Part shown: one piece after another, positions 22,743 through 33,737 of the stretch
Layout: every line of letters begins with the position of its first letter
How positions within the stretch are numbered: position 1 is the stretch's first letter
The notes under the pieces: generated by a model
The model's database searches: none
Seen by the model: the letters and a program-made list of their open reading frames with translations, nothing else
What the model was told of the DNA's origin: nothing
Position numbers and translations under genes: made by a program
NCBI RefSeq assembly: GCF_963169125.1
Contig: NC_084794.1
Coordinates: 113,126,358-113,190,357 of the forward strand
From: Humulus lupulus
Lineage: Eukaryota > Streptophyta > Magnoliopsida > Rosales > Cannabaceae
Length of the DNA stretch: 64,000 bases
Direction of reading: 5' to 3'

Positions 22743-25700
22743 TGTAACGTCCTGAATTTGATAATAAGGCTTAGTGCCTTGATTGGCGTGCCGGGAGGGC
22801 AGTAATTGATTTAATTATATTAATATGTGATTAATTGTGATATATGTGCATCATTACGTGATTACTCAAATTATATTATTAAATGACTAGATATGTATGC
22901 TTAGATGAATTAAATATGCATGTGGGCCCGTTTGTGTTGTTAAGGGCATATTTGTAATTTTTGACCCATTGAGTGTATATATATATGTGTGTGTTATATT
23001 GTGATATGTGTAAGACAACAATATTGTGGAAATATATTTGAGATGTGTGATTTGAGGCGGTCCTAGGGAGCGGATTAGTGGAATAGTCACATCGGGGTCG
23101 AATACCCGACTCGGGGTGAGCCTAGGGGTATTTTGGGAATGTAGTATGTTTTTGGGGTTGCCGGGTAACTATTTAGCGATGATTTGGGTATGCCAGGATT
23201 AATTGGGGATTTATAGGAATACTCGAGGAATTAGCAGGAATGTGGTAAATGATGGATTTACCCTTGGTGGTATTAAAGGGGCTAGAATTGGTCCTAGGGA
23301 AATTTTGGTCATTTTGAGGCAAGTGATAGACTTGGATAGACCATCAGGAAGTGGCCAGAACACAAAAAAACACACAACATTCTCATCCCTTATTCTCTCT
23401 CTCTATACTTACTCTTTCTCGTTCTCTCTTTAGCTTGGGGGGTTTTTGCTGAAATTCAAGGATGAAAGCTTTGAATTGAAGGGAATTGAAGCTTGAAGTG
23501 TTTGGGTTTAGCTCAAGGTCAAATTCTCAGTTGAGGTAAGGGGTTTCATTCTGATTTCTTGTTGAGTTTTCTGCTATGATTTGAGGGTTTTCATGGGGTT
23601 CAAACCTTAGGTTGATCCTTGGATTTTGGTAAGGCTATGGGGTAGTTTTTGGGGTAGCTAAGCTGATCATGTTGTATTGATATGGAGTCTAGGCATAATT
23701 CTGGGTTTAAATTTTGATTTGGGTGGATTTCGGTGCTTTTGGCTCAAGGAAAAACACAGGAAATTCTTGGTTCCGGAGCTCGAGCCACGACCCTGTTCTT
23801 CAGGCGCCGCGGCCCACATGAACCTAGAAGGTTTAGGAAGTCTCTGAAACCGTCTAGGTGCCACGGTGCAGGTTGAGGTGTGCCGCGGCCCCCAGAAGAG
23901 AGCCTCGAGACACTCTGACTTGTAGTGCACCATGACCCTAGGGGGCTGGGTCGCGACTCAAGTTAGGGGAATGGCCAAAACAGAGTTTTAAGCTCGGGAA
24001 CTCAAATTTAAGGGCTCGGGAAGGATTCTACTACCCATTTTAGTAGATTCGAGGTCCCTCAGGCTAGAATATTATTTCAAAGTTCTTAATTGGTTTAGGG
24101 TTTGATGGATATTTATTATTATTGCATTGTGACTAGGTTTTACCGCTAAGGCTCGGGTTTAGGGGATCATGCTTGGGATCGCCCTATACGATCAGCTCGG
24201 GACACAAGTAATAAAGCTGTTTGTGCCCATAGAGCAGGGCATGGCCCGATTATCTGTGTTTAATGTTATGTATGAATGTTTATAATTATTATGCCATATT
24301 TGAGTGATTATGACTGATCAGCGAAGGCCAGGATCGATGAAGGCTAGGAACAACAACAAGCATGCTGAATGCAGGCCACCATGGCATGGCCATCTAGGGT
24401 GTTGTACTCACCTGTTCGGTGAAGACCGTGAACCTGGTGCCTGGTAATGAACCTTGGTCGACATAGGCCACTATGTGAATAGTCAGTTGTATCTGTTTAA
24501 AGTTATGCATTTACTATAATGAATTGTTATATGCTATGTGTGTGGAGTTTTCTTGCTGGGCCTCGACTCACGGGTACTCTATGGTGCAGGTAAGGGCAAG
24601 GGAAAGGCTGACCAAGCACGAGTTGGAGGGCATGGAGTGGCGAGTACATGTTTGGCCTACATGGCCGCCACAGCTGGGGTAGTTTTGAGGAAAACTATGT
24701 AAACGTTTGATTTTTTCACATAGGTCGACTGTGCCCTAACTTTTGTAACACTTCTAAATATGGGATCCTAATGTAACACTTTTATTGTAGCGTCCCAAAT
24801 TTGCTGCTAAGGCTTAGGGCCTTGCTTAGCGTGTCAGGAGGGCAATAATTGATTTAATTATGTTAATATGTGAATTTGATGATTATGCGATTAGAAATGC
24901 ATGTTTAGGTGAATTAAATATGCATGTGGGCCCCATTTAATTATTAGGGGCATATTTGTAATTTTAGCCCATTGAGGCCATAAATGCAATATTTGTGTAT
25001 ATTGCGATTGGTACCACGAGTGAGTGGTGATATATTTGTGATGCACGAACCGAGATGGTCCTAGGAAGCAGTTTAGCTAGATAGTCATAAGTGGAAATAA
25101 TTGGTAGTTAGTGGTACTTTGGTAACTTGGGTAACTATAAGTAACTCTTGAGGATAGTTGATATAGGTGGGAAATTAAGTGGGAATGTGGCATTCTTGCA
25201 AGAGGATAAGGAAAAGTCTAGGCTGCCCTTGAGGTTATGTAGAGTCTAAGTTAGACGGAAGGCAAATGTGTCATTTGGCTTTAATAATAGATAGACTTTG
25301 GCTGAGAGAAAGTCTCACACGTTTCTCCCTCTCTTTAGCATTACACTTAGTCTCTTGGGTATTCTAGAGGAAACCAGAAACCAAAAGAAGGATTGCTGAA
25401 TTTGTAGGATCAAAGTAGGAAATCAAGCCAAGGATTGAAGCCAAGGGAGCTAGAGGTCGTTCTACACGTTTGAGGTAAGATTTTGATTTGCTAATCTTTG
25501 AGTTTTTGGTGATCATAGTTAGTGTTCTTGAGCTTTAAGCTCAAGGATGGAGTTTGAGGTTTTGAAGTAGTTTTGGGTTAGTTTCTGAGTTATAATTGTT
25601 GTTTGTACTACTGTGAAGATGGTTTAGGGATTAGTTCTGGACTTGGTTGAGATTTGGGATCAACTTTCTTAGTTTTGGGTCAAAGAAAACAAGGGAAAAT

Positions 25701-27115
25701 TTCTGGGTTTCGGGCTCGAGCTGCGGCCCTGTTCTTCAGGTGCCGCGACCCGTGTGTGTCGAGGAGGCTGGAAGCCTCTGTCTGCCTAGGCGCGTCGCGA
25801 CCCGTATCCCCCAACTGAGAGGTGTATTTGCCTCTGAATTGAGTGCGTCGCGGCCCTTAAGGGGGGCTGGTCCACTGCTCAAATGTGGAATATTGGCTGT
25901 TTGAAGGTTTTTAGCTCGGGAACTCGAATGTTAAGGCTCAGGAAGGTTTCTACTACCCAGTTTGGTAGAAATCAAGGTCCCGGAGGCTAGATTTATATTC
26001 TAAAGTTATTTAATGGATTAGAACTTGGTGGATGGTTATTATGAATATGTTGTGACTAGGTTTTCAATGAGTCCCAGGTTAGAGGATTGTGCTCGGATAG
26101 CTCGGGACACAGGTAAGAAACTGTTGTACCCGTAGAGCAGGGTGTGGCCCTATTGTTTGTATTGCGAGGCGTGGCCCCATTGATTGAATTTTAGGGCATA
26201 TCCTTAGCGTTTAAGTTTAGTTTATGTTGAATATTTATTGTTATTATGTCATCTGATGCATATTTGTAAGTGAACGACGAAGGCCGGAAACAGCAAAGGC
26301 CGGGAATGGCGAAGGCTGAGAATGGCAGGAAGTCAAGTGCGGCAAGGGGCTGGGATTGGCGTTGAGCACGCCGAGTGCAGGCCCTTAGGGCAAGACCCTC
26401 CTAAAATGCTGGAGACATCTTCTCGGTGAAGACCGCAAACCCAGGGACTAGTAAAGCGCCTGGGACGGCATGGCCACTATGTGTTTAACCTGTTGGTTGC
26501 TTTGTTATATGCTGATGATAGTTATGAATATGTTAGTTGATTTGGGTTGAGTTTTCTTGCTAGGCTTCGGCTCACGGGTGCTCTATGGTGCATGTAAGGG
26601 CAAGGGAAAGGTCGACCAACCATGAGTACGGAGAGCGTTGAGCGTCGGGTACATGTTCGGCCTGCCTGGCCGCCGCAGCTAGGGTTATTTTTGGGAAAAT
26701 GTACTGTAATAGTTGTTTTGTCGCATAAGTCGACCATGTGTATATTTTGATCTGTAATATATTTTCTAAACAGTATTTTGGGATCCTAACTGTAAAACTT
26801 TATGATTTCTATGAATAACCAAATGTTTTATATTTAATGTCTTTAAACGGGTTTTATCTCAGTTTAGTCACACTTTTAACCTAAAACATTGATTAGCGAG
26901 CTAATGGCACATTTTTAACTTATTTAGTAATGGCTCTAAGTAGTAGGGCGTTACATTTATGTCTTAAATGAATGTCCAAACTTTTATACTAAATTCTTAT
27001 TTAAATGAGTCTTTACTTTATTTAATCACACTTTTCGATCTAAAACCTCGATTAGCGAGCTAACGACACATTTTAAAATCACATGGTAACGACTCTAGGG
27101 TAGTAGGGCATTACA
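22743..27115 (+). repeat. RE4 3' LTR, interrupted by RE6
   Basis: Starts TGTAACGTCCTG and ends GGGCATTACA. Collinear with the 5' LTR, including the CG module (about 23775-23960) and the CAGGTAAGGGCAAGGG block near 24588. RE6 plus its duplication sits at 24786-26960. No coding sequence. Confidence 0.92.
24786..26955 (+). mobile_element. RE6: solo LTR, 2170 bp, inside the RE4 3' LTR
   Basis: Flanked by TTTAT (24781-24785 and 26956-26960). Starts TGTAGCGTCCC, ends GGGCGTTACA. The general plan equals RE4 and RE10 LTRs: CG module at about 25700-25870 and a CATGTAAGGGCAAGGG block near 26590. The sequence is too different from RE4 to be the same family, so it is another chromovirus family. Solo LTR, no internal part. 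Confidence 0.9.
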
Positions 27116-27703
27116 ATTCTATTATATGTTAAATTAGTGCATTCATCTGCCTTTGCAGCTTGAATTGCCATACTATAATACTTCTTATTGAAAATGTCCC
27201 TAAACTCATCCCAAGTCATAATGACCACATCTCTCCTCTAAGACACAACTTCCCACCAGATGCAGGCATCATCTTTTAACATATAACTAGCATAGGCCAT
27301 CCTTTCATTTCCTTCCACCCTCATAAAATCTAGAATAAAAGTAATCATGTTCATTCACTGCTTTGAACGCAGTGGGTCCGGACCGCCCTCAAAGGTGGGA
27401 GGATGCTGCTTTTTGAACCTCTTATACAGAGGCTCCCATCTATTATCCACTACAGGTTGGGCCAGCACTGACACCATAGCCTGTGGAGCTTGTATTCCAA
27501 CATCCCAAGGGGGAGCTTGCTATCTCAGCTCTCGGAGATCATCTTCATGTTGCCAGCACTGTGGGGTAGGTGGAGGGTCGTGACCCTGGTTGTTATCTTT
27601 GGCCATATTGCCGTGGAGTTGGTTTGATAGCTGAGTCATAACTTCAATATGCCTGCACTCAATGACGCCGCACATCAGGCACGATAACAACATCGAAAGA
27701 AAC
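27116..27703 (-). pseudogene. gag: RE3 (part 2): N-terminal half of gag and leader
   Basis: Minus strand, ATG at 27606 (MAKDNNQGHDPPPTPQ), matching RE4 gag from 18247. The core motif DDACIWWEVVS is visible around 27260. A stop breaks the Gln-rich part after LRELR. The frame runs to the RE4 insertion point at 27120. Leader sequence homologous to that of RE4 continues to about 27700 and is then cut by RE7, so the PBS and 5' LTR of RE3 are lost. Confidence 0.85.
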
Positions 27704-27898
27704 TTTCAATGTCCCACGGAGTCTCCCAGTGGGAGAGGTTGAAAGTCCTTGTTTTTGGACACCTTCCAACCTCTCCATTGGGAGACGTGAGATGTGCACT
27801 TACAATGTCTCCACCTAAGATGTCTCCCCCAGCGGGAGACATTGTAGACTTTTAATGTCTCCCAAATAAAGTTATAAAACCCTTATATTGTTGTAGTG
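27704..27898. mobile_element. RE7: CACTA-like transposon terminus (fragment)
   Basis: On the minus strand the right end reads CACTACAACAATATAAGGG (27898 leftwards), the usual form of plant CACTA ends. Subterminal repeats of GGGAGACATT / AATGTCTCCC type occur several times (27725-27870). The left end has no matching CACTA, so only one terminus with its subterminal part is present. It sits exactly at the joint of RE3 and RE8. Confidence 0.5.
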
Positions 27899-28264
27899 TT
27901 AGTGGCCCGAGCAAGAAATTTTCATTCTTAAGCCCGGTTGATTAGAATTCAAACCACAATCAATTTTTCTTAAACTTATTGGCTCGACTATAAAGTCCCA
28001 GTTGCCAGTCAAATTAATATTTTTATGCCATAGTATTTCCTATTTTATTTATCTGAGATTTTTCTCCCATTAGGGTTTATTCCTTGGTCCGAGACCAATC
28101 TTTCTTTGCATAAAGCTAGATCCATTACTGGATCATTACAATGGCTATAAAATTCACTAACCATCGCAAATTCATATAATATCCTTTATCAAAATAATAT
28201 TTCACATAATTCTTCACCAGCTCCAACTGGCTACTAACGGGTATTCAAAACACGTGATGTTACA
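27899..28264 (-). repeat. RE8 3' LTR, first 366 bp only
   Basis: On the minus strand the LTR starts TGTAACATCACGTG at 28264, right after the RE8 coding end and its GGGGACGAAAC polypurine-like stretch. It is cut at 27899 by RE7. No coding sequence. Confidence 0.6.
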
Positions 28265-29545
28265 ATACCTAAAATTTATAAAAGTTTCGTCCCCGAAACT
28301 CAAAATAGAAAGGGATACCACTCCCGCATCTCAGCTTGCGTCTCCCAGGTCACCTCTTCAATGTCGTGATTACAACACTTCACCTTTACCAAATATATTG
28401 TTTTGTTTCATAACACCTTGTCTTTCTGATCTAGAATCGCGACCGGTTTTTCCTCATAACTTAGCTGAGGATCTATGCTAAGTTCATCGTAACTTAGCAC
28501 ATGAGTGGGGTCATTCACGCACTTCCTTAAGGTTGACACATGGAATACATCGTGAATTCTAGAGAACGCGGGCGAAAGGGCTAGTCGGTAAGCAGCATTT
28601 CCAATGTGTTCCAAAACCTCAAATTGTCCTATGTACCTAGGGCGCAACTTGCCCTTTTTCCTGAACCTCATAGCTCCTCTCACTGGAGCTATCTTTAACA
28701 ATACCTTTTCCCCAACTTCAAATTCTAAAGGTCTCCATCGACAATCGGCATACTTGCGTTTGCGATCTATAGAGGTTTGTAGCCTCTGACGAATCAACCT
28801 GATGTCCTCCGTAGCTTGATCCACCTCTTCTAATCCTAAGAATTTCCTCTCACCAGTCTCATGCCAATGGATTGGAGATTGGCACTTTCTTCCTTATAGT
28901 GCCTCATACGAAGCCATTTTTATCGAGTCATGATAGCTATTGTTGTATGCGAACTCAATTAATGGAAGTTTTACACTCCATGAACCTTGAAAATCTAGCA
29001 AGCAAGCTTGCAACATATCTTCCAAGGTATGAATTGTTCGTATTTGGCCATCTATCTGTGGGTGGAAAGTAGTACTAAACTTGAGTTTAGTTCCCAATCC
29101 CATTTGCATTCTCTTCTAGAACACGGAGGTAAATCGCCCATCTCGATCGGACACTTTAGAGATGGGAACCCCATGTAATCGCACTATCTCAGCAATGTAC
29201 AAGTCTGCCAACTTATCTGCATCGTCTGCTGTCTTAATGGGTAAGAAATGAGTGGATTTTGTCAGTTTATCCACGATAACTCAGATTACATCATGCCCTC
29301 CAAAGTGTGTGAAAATCTAGTAACAAAGTCAATGGTGACCATTTCCCATTTCCAATCAGGGATCTCTAGCGGCTGCAGTAATCCTGCGGGTCACTAATGC
29401 TCCACCTTGGTTTGCTGACATGTCAAATAGTGTGCCACATATTCCACTACATCTCTCTTCATTCCTACTCACCAAAAGTATCTTTTGAGATCCTGATACA
29501 TCTTAGTGGTTCCCGGGTGCATAGCGTAATGAGTATTATGAGCCT
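28265..29545 (-). pseudogene. pol: RE8 (part 1): integrase core, C-terminus and chromodomain
   Basis: Minus strand. From 29540 down: HYAMHPGTTKMYQDL zinc region, YFWW, a core with many stops, STTFHPQIDGQIRTIHTLEDML (Gln instead of Ser and Ile-Arg around the catalytic Glu site, which is lost in this reading), then 28824-28408 with VGEKVLLKIAPVRG, GKLRPRYIGQFEVLEHIG and the chromodomain. A TGA follows DQKDKVL where relatives have Arg (CGA). The chromodomain remains readable to about 28290. The integrase is split by RE9 between 29545 and 40801 with duplication AGCCT. Confidence 0.85.
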
Positions 29546-30850
29546 TGTTGGGGGTGAAATCTCGTCAACGAAATTAGGTCGGAAAACTCAAAGGTAAATG
29601 CGGCGATCTCTAGATAAGGACTTAGAATTAACTTATGAAAGGATAAACACAAATGAACAATGGAGTGAAAAAATGTATATTTCTTAATGGCCTCTGCATA
29701 CAATGAATTTTCCAACCCCCATTCAGGTGGTTTTAGAGTTCATTTTATAGTAGGCTCTAATGGCCTTAGGTACATAGTGGTCCAGGGGACCAAGTGGTAC
29801 ATACGTATTGTGTCAGGGGAGTGGCTCCAGAGGCTGTGGTCGTACACCCCGTACAGGAGCAGGTGTCAGGAGGATGTCTCCACTACTTGTCTGTATCCAT
29901 GTCTGATGCGTGGTGGCAGGCGTAGTGGCACAGGAGGTAGTGGTGTCGGCTCTGACCTATGGCCGTAGACGTACGAACCATAACTTCTATCCTTGCATAC
30001 CCACTCCTGGCATTCCCACTACTTGTCTAGTAGGGGTACTATATCCGTACTCTGACTTCTTTAGGTTCGTAGGTACATTCCATACTCATGCGTGTACCTT
30101 GCCCCTTGTGAGTATTCTCACCTCCAAGGCCATGGGCGAGGCCATGGAGGAGGCCATGGGGCCGAGGCCATGGGGCCGAGGCCATGGAGGAGGCCATGGA
30201 GTGAGGCCATGGGGCCGAGGCCATGGAGGAGGCCATGGGAGAGGCCATGGAGGAGGCCATGGAGGAGGCCATGGGCAAGGCCATGGAGGAGGCCATGGGG
30301 CCGAGGCCATGGAGGAGGCCATGGAGGAGGCCATGAGCGAGGCCATGGAGGAGGCCATGGGGCCGAGGCCATGGAGGAGGCCATGGAGTGAGGCCATGGG
30401 CGAGGCCATGGAGGAGGCCAAGGGCGAGGCCATGGAGGAGGCCATGGAGGAGGCCATGGGCGAGGCCATGGGGCCGAGGCCATAGGCGAGGCCATGGGGC
30501 GAGGCCGTGGGGCCGAGTGCATGGGCGAGAGGGGCCTCGCGAGGCTACTGAGCCTTGGCACCTATGCCTTGCCAACGTGGGCCACTTGGCATCGACTCCA
30601 TGAGAAACGAACCCAGACTCGTGTTGTGATGGCGCGATGGCTTCCCGAGACGACGGTGGCCTTAGGGCCTTGCCTCGGCCTCATACTTTCTCTTGATGGG
30701 ATTATGAGCATCAACATTTCTCATGAGATGATCTCCTGTATTCAACAAAGCCTACATGCTCGAGCCCAATAGCATGAATAAGCGACCCTTATCCCTATGT
30801 TTCAACCAGGGACTAAAGAGTTTCTTTTTGGTGGATTTTTGGCATCCACA
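29546..30850 (-). repeat. RE9 left LTR (minus orientation), 1305 bp
   Basis: Plus-strand bases begin TGTTGGGGGTG and end GGCATCCACA, the reverse of the right LTRs (TGTGGATGCC...CCGTCAACA). It contains the TATA box reversed at 29743-29749 and a 410-base CATGGCCTC array. It is the longest of the copies because of that array. Confidence 0.92.
30122..30530. repeat. GGCCATGGAGGA-type minisatellite in the RE9 left LTR
   Basis: About 12-18 base units such as GAGGCCATGGAGGAGGCC and GGGGCCGAGGCC repeated over 400 bases, each with palindrome CCATGG. Counterparts: about 32990-33118, 36830-37060 and 40140-40220. Frames through it (Met-Ala-Ser repeats) are artefacts. Confidence 0.92.
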
Positions 30851-31249
30851 CTTGCCCCCTAGTCTATAGGGAGGCCTTTAGGCGTTCTTGTAGATTCTTC
30901 TCTTTCTTTTGATTTTCTATTCTGTGTATATATATATATTTTTTTTCTTCTTTTTCTTTTTATTTTTTTTTATTTTTTATTTTTTATTTTTTTTTTATGC
31001 TCGAGGTCCTTTGGAACCCACGCGAAAGGGGGTTCGATAGGTCTCTCTTTGGTGCACCTTGGTTGCACCTATAAGGATATATTGACCCCATGGGTTCTAG
31101 TTATCCTTTTATATATTTTCGCGCGCGCTTATTATATCTTGCGAGAAGCGTCCTTCTCGTCATTAGGCATAGTACTATTTTTGCAAGCGTCTTCTTTGAG
31201 ACCCTTTTTGCAAGCGTCTTCTTTGAGATCCTTTTCGGAAGCGTCTACT

Positions 31250-31412
31250 TCGAGACCTTTTTCGATAGCGTCAACTTTGGAGGCCCTTTTTGCAAGCGCC
31301 TACTTTGGAGGCCCTTTTTGCAGGCGCCTACTTTGGAGGCCCTTTTTGCAGGCGCCTACTTTGGAGGCCCTTTTTGCAGGCGCCTACTTTGGAGGCCCTT
31401 TTTGCAACTTTT
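31250..31412 (-). repeat. About 28-bp tandem repeat in the RE9 left arm
   Basis: Units like GGCCCTTTTTGCAGGCGCCTACTTTGGA, five near-perfect and several looser ones upstream from 31180. They lie between gag and LTR; the mirrored array is at 39275-39500. Confidence 0.85.
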
Positions 31413-31461
31413 GAGTTGATCTCCCCTCGGGTCGGGGCTTTCATGGCTAGATGGTCTTCGT

Positions 31462-32496
31462 TCAATCTCGAGCTTGGTCAGCGACCCCTCTAGCACGACG
31501 CCCCATTCTATATGGAATCTTCATACGTATTGGTAGTAGGGCAACTGAACGAAGGTTCGATTTCTTCCACATAGAAGTTCTTATGGCCCTCTTCCACACG
31601 TATGTACTTCTGTGCTCTCTCTCGAAGTCGTCCAAATTCGAAATTTCTCTTTTGAGCATGCTCCCCCACAACTTGCTTCCTGGACGAACTCCGGCTGTAA
31701 TAGCCATCTTGTGCTCCGCTTTGGTTAAACCTTTCACCTTTGTTGCTTCTATACTGAACCTATGGATGTAGTCCTTCAGACTTTCATTCTCGCCTTGTTT
31801 TATGTTAGCGAGGCTGGTGGTTGGCATGACGTAATCACAGGCTGTATGGTGTTGCTGAAGAAATTCATCAGAGAATTGTTGCCATCACTCAATTGTCCCT
31901 GGCCTCAACCTCTTGAACCACTTGTACGCCACTCCTTTAAGTGTAACGACGAAGCAATGACACTTTGCCCTGTTGTTGACCCCTCTTAACCTCATCAAGT
32001 TATTGAAGGTGTCTAAATGATATTTTGGGTCAGTAGTACCCTCGTACGAAGTCATGCGAGGCTCTCTGAAGCCAGAGGGCATCCACTCAGCCTGAATCTC
32101 CCTTGTGAAGGGTGAATCACGGTCAAATTCTTCGTCATCCATGTGCCCCCCAAGTGCAGTGGTGATCTTGCCTCGAGGGCTTCGTATTTTGGTGTCTCGT
32201 CCCCTCCTCTTTTTGCATAAGGAGTTTTGCAGGTTCTCGGGCTGATCCCTTGCCTTGGTTGTGTCCCTCGGGGGAACAGCGGGGGGTACGTCTCTTACTT
32301 CTGACCTCTCTCCATGGGGCTCTTTTCTTAGGCCAGGGGGTGCTTCTTTTGAAGGGACTTTGGCCTCGTTCTTACGACCATCACCTTCCCTCTGCCTTTG
32401 CTTCTGGGGACATTTCGTTGGCCTAGGTCCCCCTTGATACCTTGTCTGGGGGGTTTTACTGGCGGAAAGTTGGGTTCCCCCATCATCTACGGGGAG
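31462..32496 (-). pseudogene. gag: RE9 left-arm gag fragment
   Basis: Minus strand. The Tat gag core is in 32142-31885 (PFTREIQAEW, TDPKYHLDTFNNLM, GVAYKWFKRLRPGTIE then TGA) and continues at 31827 (SLANIKQGENESLKDYIHRF). The N-terminal part is cut at 32496, where the strand switches. It shares its stop after GTIE and its frame break with the right-hand copy at 37709, so the two come from one already defective source. Confidence 0.85.
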
Positions 32497-33118
32497 ACCT
32501 ATCGAACCCCCTTTCGCGTGGGTTCCAAAGGACCTCGAGCATAAAAAAAAAAAAAAAAAAAGAAGAAAAAAAAAATATATATATATACACAGAATAGAAA
32601 ATCAAAAGAAAGAGAAGAGTCTACAAGAACGCCTAAAGGCCTCCCTATAGACTGGGGGGCAAGTGTGGATGCCAAAAATCCACCGAAAAGAAACTCTTTA
32701 GTCCTTGGTTGAAACATAGGGATAATGGTCGCTTATTCATGCTATTGGGCTCGAGCCTGTAGGCATTGTTGAATACAGGAGATCATCTCATGAGAAATGT
32801 TGATGCTCATAATCCCATCAAGAGAAAGTATGAGGCCGAGGCAAGGCCCTAAGGCCACCGTCGTCTCGGGAAGCCATCGCGCCATCACAACACGAGTCTG
32901 GGTTCGTTTCTCGTGGAGTCGATGCCAAGTGGCCCACGTTGGCAAGACATAGGTGCCAAGGCTCAGTAGCCTCACGAGGCCCCTCTCGCCCATGCACTCG
33001 GCCCCACGGCCTCGCCCATGGCCTCCTCCATGGCCTCGGCCCCATGGCCTCCTCCATGGCCTCCTCCATGGCCTCACTCCATGGCCTCGGCCCCATGGCC
33101 TCCTCCATGGCCTCGCCC
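32497..33118 (+). repeat. RE9 central tail and truncated LTR (plus orientation)
   Basis: 32497-32663 repeats the tail with ACTGGGGGGCAAG before the LTR start TGTGGATGCC at 32664. The LTR breaks off at about 33118 inside its CATGGCCTC array; the rest, including U5, is missing. Joined at 32496/32497 to the left arm with about two bases of shared sequence. Confidence 0.85.
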
Positions 33119-33737
33119 AAGGATTAGCTACCCTTATGAACACCAAGGGAGGCCATAGGGACTTACAAAAAATGCATGGTGACGATAATAATAATAAGTC
33201 TAGAGCGTCCACCAAGCCGCCTAGCCAAAAAGGGTCCCAAAGGAGACCCTTGCAAAAATAGTACTATGAATAACGAAGAGAAGGACGCTTCTCGCAAAGA
33301 AATAATAAGCGCGCGCAAGAAAAACATAAAATGATAACTAAGACCCAAGGGGTCAAAATATCCTTATAAAAGCAACCAAGAGGCACCAAAAGAGGTCCCA
33401 GCGAACCCTTTCACATGGGCTCCAAAGGACCTCCAGCCTGATAGATAAAAGAGGGGAACCAACTAAACCCCGTCACACGGGCTTAAAAGGGCCTCGAATG
33501 CAATAGAACAAGAAATAAACAGCAACATATGTATTTATACATTAGAAAAAAAAAGAGTTCTCGGGATAGTACAAGAGTTACCAATAGAAAAGTAGCACTG
33601 ATAATGATGTTACAAAAAAAAAAAGAAAAAAAAAAAAAAAGAGCAAGACTACTTCAAGGCCTCCCATAGTGAGCACTCCACCAAGCTGCTCGAGCAACGG
33701 CCTGTTCGCCAAAAGAGGAGAAGTCGAAGTTGGGATC
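33119..33737 (+). other. RE9 central non-coding tail
   Basis: From about 33200 to 33430 it matches the region 39470-39690 of the right element (AAAATAGTACTATG..., AAGGACGCTTCTCGCAA). The rest has an A-rich run near 33610-33645 and no gene. Confidence 0.6.

Larger units (their letters stand above)
14520..27115 (+). mobile_element. RE4: complete but decayed chromovirus (Tekay-like) inserted in RE3
   Basis: Bounded by target duplication ATTCT (14515-14519 and 27116-27120) lying in the gag of RE3, whose frame resumes on the other side. LTRs are 14520-17873 and 22743-27115; without the nested solo LTRs they measure about 2217 and 2198 bp. The first 110 bases of the two LTRs differ at about ten positions by eye, so the insertion is not recent. 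PBS at 17874, gag from 18247, pol to 22706, polypurine tract just before the 3' LTR. All genes carry stops or frameshifts. Confidence 0.93.

Noticed and set aside
29741..30118. Frames in RE9 LTRs such as 29687-29968 and 37218-37499 that are nearly identical
   Set aside because: Identity follows from LTR duplication; the frames lie over the TATA box and promoter zone and have no domain.
30039..30603. Several overlapping frames on both strands rich in Met-Ala-Ser or Arg-Pro-Trp
   Set aside because: They are translations of the CATGGCCTC minisatellite in the RE9 LTR; every frame is open because the repeat lacks stops. The same applies to 32742-33261 and 36781-37147.
31049..31493. Frames with repeated LEALFAGAYFGGPFC
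   Set aside because: Translation of the 28-bp tandem repeat between gag and LTR; noncoding in both RE9 arms.
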